From assembly GCA_905182995.1 (NCBI GenBank), contig CAJJDP010000006.1, positions 439,163 through 503,162 on the forward strand: a stretch of 64,000 nucleotides of DNA, written 5' to 3'. This document shows, in pieces, positions 59,940-64,000 of this stretch. Each line of letters begins with the position of its first letter. The first letter of the stretch is position 1. Made by a program: the position numbers and the translations under genes. The stretch is from Paramecium octaurelia. Its lineage: Eukaryota; Ciliophora; Oligohymenophorea; Peniculida; Parameciidae. The notes under the pieces were generated by a model. It was given only the letters and a program-made list of their open reading frames with translations. It ran no database searches and was not told where the DNA came from.

Positions 59940-61131
59940 TTAAATCAATTTTTTATAAATATCAATCCATCATAAAAATAATAAAAACAAAAATCAATTC
60001 TTTTAAAAGCCTCCTATCCACTGTTTACTACCGTAATTTTTTTGCTGAATCAAACCAATATCTTTTTTGTTTTAACCAACAACATTAATTATTTAGTATT
60101 TTTAATTATTATTACTAATTAAGAACCTATATAAAATATTAATTGTTATACCACTTCATTCCATTCAAAGACTCAAAGGTATTTAGATAAACCATATATT
60201 GCATTAAGATAAAACAGCTAATAAATCAATTAAATTGATATTACTAATTAATAAATTACTTTATAAGACGAGATTAAGTTTTAGGGAAGTGATTTATCAT
60301 ATTCTCTTAAATCTTCTACCAAATAATTACCCTCATTCTATGCTCGCTACTATAATTTTATCAAACTACCCAACCTGAAAATTATAGAAATAGGAAATTA
60401 AATAAATTTCTAAAAGGAATTCTATTAAATTGTATTTACCATCTGAAAAAGAGTTCACGTATCAATAATATTTCTAAAAGTTTCAATAAATTAATAGATT
60501 AAAAGAAAAGCAAAATGAATAATTAATTAAAAATATCTTTCTTGTAATATATTAATTACTTTTTTTAATAAATTTAGCTTAAATATACATTTACGTTATT
60601 CAAATTTTGCTATTTAAATTCTAAACCCATAATTTTTGCATCTTAAAAACAAATATTAATCTCTCTAATCATTCCAATATATTTATCGTAAAACCTTATT
60701 GTCTTATTTTAATTTTTCTCTTTAAAGATATATTGTATATTTTTCTAAATAAATTCTTCTAGTAAAATTTTTGATTTAAAAATATAAATTTTATTATAAT
60801 AAACTATTTGGATATATTCTCAATCTTAATTTGTAATATTATTAGCAAAATATTGATTCCAATTTAGAAGCTAAAAAACATCATTTTGAAAAATGATTTG
60901 TTTATATTTGTAATATATATAAAATAAATTTAGTATTTTAATCATAAAAAAATAAGCCACACCTTCTATATAGTAGCCCTGAACTTGTTTTATTTAATAA
61001 CCAGAAATTAAAACTACATCTAAAAATAAATATTGGTTTTATATCAAATAATAATTTCTAATTACTTATGAAATTCAATAAATATTAATGAGATCATAGT
61101 TTTAAATTACAATATAATCTTTAACGTATTA
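59940..61131. other. AT-rich region with one weak ORF
   Basis: About 1.2 kb. On the minus strand a frame ending at 60173 (possible start 60442 after an 18-nt intron) contains the protein-like stretch LIKLQQRAQNEGNYLVEDLR, EYDKSLPQNLISS. It could be a very small gene, but family and start are unknown. 60450-61131 is of extreme AT content and holds nothing I can support. Confidence 0.35.
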
Positions 61132-61910
61132 TCAAATCAACTAGAATTAGTGGTGAGACACTAAATAATTCCTATAGCCAATAATTGAATAAAAAAATTA
61201 TTTTGTTTCTATTCTATATTAGCCTTCGGTGAGGTCTTTAAGAAATTTATTTTGAAATTCAAACCTTTTCTTAAATTGCTTTACTATGTATTTTTATGAG
61301 TGTTTGAAAATTTTAATTTCTTCTTGCTCTAACTCTTAAACATCAGGTTCTTCTTGTATTTAATTGTCATTAAACTCATTCTTTCTTTTTTTTCTTATCA
61401 TATAATCTTTTGGATCAACTTTAAGTAATTCTATATACTCATTTTCAATGTTCAAGAGTTAATTATAATTCTATTACTTTTTAATAGTAATAATTTCTTG
61501 GAAAATGGTTTAAATGGGGTCTTCAGGATCGTCTTGGATAATTACGGTTTCATGCAATTAGTTTTATGGCTTCAGTAATGTGCATTGATATTGGCGATGT
61601 TTTTTTAAATCTTTGAATTTTCCAAACCATTTATTGCATTTCAAACAAGAAACGTCTAATTTTTCTACTTTTTAAGTCATAACTTCATCCTTTTAGTAAA
61701 AGTTGTAGTTTTGGTACTCCTTTCTGCAATAAGGGCATTGTTTTTTTTTCATCATCCATTCACTGATGCATTTTCCACAAAAATTATGTCTATATTAAAA
61801 ATAATCTTATACCCACACTAAGTTATAATTGGCTTATAGAAAATTTGAAGGCATATCACACATATGTATTCAGGATAGTCTACCGAATGTATTTAGATAT
61901 CTTCTCTCAT
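61132..61910 (-). CDS. RING finger plus C2H2 zinc-finger protein
   Basis: One 23-nt intron inside the RING gives 251 aa. The RING lies at residues 17-58: C-V-I-C, 11 residues, C-G-H-N-F-C, x2, C, then C-P-Y-C (C3HC4). The intron sits between the third Cys and the His and must be removed to restore C-G-H. A C2H2-like finger follows (CLKCNKWFGKFKDLKKHRQY QC; the last ligand is C). The rest is acidic, then basic helical. RING plus zinc finger suggests a ubiquitin ligase that binds protein or nucleic acid. It ends at TGA 61132-61134 and starts 20 bp after the stop of the J-domain gene on the same strand. Confidence 0.8.
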
Positions 61911-61930
61911 AAATTAATTAATTAATATAG

Positions 61931-62687
61931 TCATTTATTTTTTTTAATCTTATTCCAAATACTTTTAATTCCATTAGAAATGTCATTAACAGATTATTTA
62001 AGTTTGTCTTCTTTGTTAGCAAAATTTGAAAAATTCTACTCTTTTTTAATTTCATTTTCCAAATGAGTTTTTTATCTTTCTTTAAAAAATTCCTCTGCTT
62101 TTTCTGCAAAATTGATAAAGGTGTGAACATTTTTGAATTTAGGGTCATTTTTAGTTGCTTCTTTGAATGCTTAAGAAAATTAGTTGAATTGACCACTTTA
62201 AAACATTTTCATAATTTCTTCAGCCTATTTTTACATTTGTTCCATTTGCTCTTTAGAAAATTACTAATGATTGGTATTGCCTTTAATAATGTAATAATTT
62301 TAAACTTCTGGACGAGTGTTGTTAATTAGATTGATTGTAACCATAAGAATTTGAAGTATTTTTAATGAAATCTGTATTATATGTTCTTGCAGCATCATAC
62401 TATTACTTTCTATGTTTATCTGATAACACCTATTTTAGATATTAGAAATATACATCCCAAGCTTCTGTTATTTGTTTGAACTTTTCTTCATAGCCTTTGT
62501 TGATATCTGGATGATATTATTTAGCTAATTTATAATATTCTTATTTTAGTTTTAGTTCTGAATCAGTATGAGTGCAATTCAGTACTTTATAATAATCCTT
62601 ATTAGCATCAAATAATGGTGGCTGGAAAAAATAGTATCGAGGGATTGGATAAATTAATTTTTTCCAGATTCTTATATTTTAAAGCAT
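61931..62687 (-). CDS. J-domain (DnaJ-like) co-chaperone
   Basis: Two introns (24 and 25 nt) give 235 aa. Residues 38-100 are a J-domain: KDYYKVLNCTHTDSELKLKQ, EYYKLAKQYHPDINKGYEEK, FKQITEAWDVLSDKHRKQQY. The HPD tripeptide needed to trigger Hsp70 ATPase is intact. The N-terminal 37 residues are hydrophobic-basic (LQNIRIWKKLIYPIPRYYFF), which could be a mitochondrial presequence or membrane anchor. The C-terminal half is helical and Lys/Asn/Phe-rich, without the Gly/Phe or zinc regions of class A/B, so this is a class C J-protein. The 24-nt intron in the J-domain is a multiple of three without TGA. Divergent with the TTLL gene. Confidence 0.88.
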
Positions 62688-63010
62688 ATAAATTAATGAA
62701 TAGTTGATAAAATAATTTTAGATTATAGAACCTAAAGCAGAATCTAGAGAGTCATTTAAAAAATATTGTTTATTTATGAATGCTATTTATAGCAATTTAC
62801 ATTTGTAATGTTTATTATTATTATCTGTAGATTAAGATAATGTTAATAAAGAATGTATAATGACTTAATATATTAGAGAAGATGAAAATAATTGAGCCAA
62901 ATAAATAAAAAATGGTTTTTTAATAACTCAATATAGATTTAAAGCATTTTAGAATAGTCTTGAATTAAATAATGATGATTTTTTTTAGTTTTTTCATTAA
63001 TATATTAATA
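62688..63010. promoter_or_regulatory. Divergent intergenic region J-protein / TTLL
   Basis: 323 AT-rich bases between two starts on opposite strands; presumably both promoters. No gene seen. Confidence 0.4.
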
Positions 63011-64000
63011 ATGAATTTGTCTGAAGAATCAACAATTAATTTGGATAGCAGAAGGCCAAGAAACAAAACCGAAACTAAGTGCAAGTCTTAGAGTCCTTAA
63101 ATAAAACCTCAATTCACATAATATTAGTTGCAACATAAGAAAAGCAAAACCAAAGAGAAATTAGCTCAAAGATCAGAACAATTACCAAATGTTACAAGAA
63201 AGTTAAACCCTAAATCAACTAGTTTCTCAAAAAAACGGAATCAAATTAAGCCAGCTTCTCAAGATTTTAGTTTAAAAGTAATTGTAATGTAGTAATAAGT
63301 ATTTTATTGGATGGGGTAACAATGAGGCATTAGTAAAACGAATTATGGTAAAAAGATTACAATGGAAAGAGACAAATGACTCAAGTTCGATGCTTGTAAA
63401 TTTTAAGTGGCAATAAAGCGAAAGAGGTTATAGATATGAAAGACTTATTGTAAGTTAAAATTATAAGTAACTTGTTAACCATTTCGAGCATCATAAAGAA
63501 ATATCTAATAAATCTTATCTAATTAAAAATCTGTCCTTATATTGCGATGTAATAGTTATTTAAAGATTTATAATAGAAACATAAGTTAAATGTATTTGAT
63601 TATACTCCATTAACATTTGTCATTGATTTTAGTGATGAGAATTGCGATTACAATATTACGCAGTTTCTTAAGACCTATGAGTAATTTGCCCCTAAGAAGC
63701 CTTCATCAAAATAGATGTTAGATGTAAAAAGAAGATTAAGAGGAAACTTTTGTAATGCATATCAAAGAGAACCTGCTTCATAATTCGCCAAAATTTAATT
63801 GAACAGTACTTTCTTAGCAGAGGACTCTACTTATATGTGGCTGTTGAAACCAACATTTTTAAATAGAGGAAGAGGAATCTAAATTTTTGATAATCTAGAG
63901 ACTTTAGTTAAGTTAGTATCTGACTTTTAGGAGGGATTAAAAGAGAAAGCATTAAATTAAAAAGATGAATCATCAGGGGATGAGGATATCCCAAAATAAG
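63011..64000 (+). CDS. Tubulin-tyrosine-ligase-like protein (TTLL), 3' partial
   Basis: Start ATG 63011. A basic, Ser/Lys/Gln-rich N-terminus of about 95 residues precedes a 22-nt intron, then YFIGWGNNEALVKRIMVKRL, typical of the TTL domain start. A 28-nt intron follows near 63550. Further conserved parts: PLTFVIDFSDENCDYNITQF, RRLRGNFCNAYQREPASQFA and YMWLLKPTFLNRGRGIQIFD, the ATP-grasp W-x-x-KP...NRGRGI motif of TTLL enzymes. These ligate Tyr, Glu or Gly to tubulin tails; TTLL polyglutamylases and glycylases are abundant in ciliates. Substrate class cannot be told because the window ends at 64000, before the catalytic end. The frame is open at the window edge. Confidence 0.88.

Noticed and set aside
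60450-61131. tRNA or other structured RNA gene
   Set aside because: No clover-leaf, no T-loop box and no GC-rich stem could be seen in this extremely AT-rich stretch.
1-64000. Alternative code with TGA as Trp, as in some heterotrich ciliates
   Set aside because: Almost every conserved gene here ends at TGA at the family's expected C-terminus, and three odd TGAs are not enough to change the code.
1-64000. Transposons, LTR elements, Polintons, CRISPR arrays
   Set aside because: No reverse transcriptase, integrase, transposase or capsid-like frame and no spaced direct repeats were seen; the long repeats are contig overlaps.
1-64000. Internal eliminated sequences retained in the assembly
   Set aside because: All coding interruptions examined are GT..AG introns of 18-35 nt or isolated anomalies; no TA-flanked insert of typical size was found inside an exon.

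Overview
The window is macronuclear-type DNA from a ciliate, most likely a Paramecium. Genes only read through if TAA and TAG are glutamine and TGA is the sole stop. Nearly every gene is cut by tiny GT..AG introns (20-30 nt, most 22-28), intergenic gaps are often tens of bases, and the base composition is very AT-rich. The content agrees: a trichocyst-matrix-type protein, a small Cys-rich GPI-anchored surface antigen, an IFT protein, a CDPK and a tubulin-ligase-like protein. Exon models below were made by hand; for most genes the summed exon length comes out divisible by three with the stated introns.

Layout. 0-5.3 kb: coiled-coil protein, membrane protein, nucleoside transporter. 5.5-17.3 kb: CXC-domain protein, RFC1, Clf1/crooked-neck, coiled-coil protein head-to-head with a trichocyst matrix protein, Pro-rich coiled-coil protein, HP1-like chromodomain protein, protein kinase. 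17.9-27 kb: mini surface antigen, CK1-like kinase, CK2 alpha, ULK-like kinase. 27.3-38.3 kb: unidentified gene, IFT74, unidentified basic protein, DENN protein, small protein, unidentified protein. 39-43.2 kb: two tandem PX/sorting-nexin paralogues and an importin-alpha IBB-only protein. 44.3-53.9 kb: Vps8/Vps41-like protein, TGS1-like methyltransferase, membrane RING protein, ETF beta, CCT theta. 54-64 kb: multi-TM protein with PX domains, succinyl-CoA ligase beta, prenyltransferase alpha, CDPK, RING/zinc-finger protein, J-domain protein, and the start of a TTLL gene that runs off the end.

The most striking large-scale structure is technical. Five single N characters (575, 18371, 24664, 30129, 34470) each join two contigs whose ends overlap but were not merged. 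About 1.3-1.46 kb is therefore present twice at four of them, and 574 bp of a fifth overlap lies inside the window. The repeated pieces of kinase, antigen, CK2, ULK-like, IFT74 and DENN genes are not real paralogues.

No operon-like functional system stands out; neighbours are mostly unrelated housekeeping genes. Biologically interesting points are: divergent gene pairs with only 20-30 bp between start codons, an ATGA stop/start overlap between two same-strand genes, a CK2 alpha intron that seems to end in TG instead of AG, a TGS1-like protein without the usual catalytic PPW motif and with an in-frame TGA followed by an open frame, and a fusion of a hydrophobic N-terminus with PX domains.
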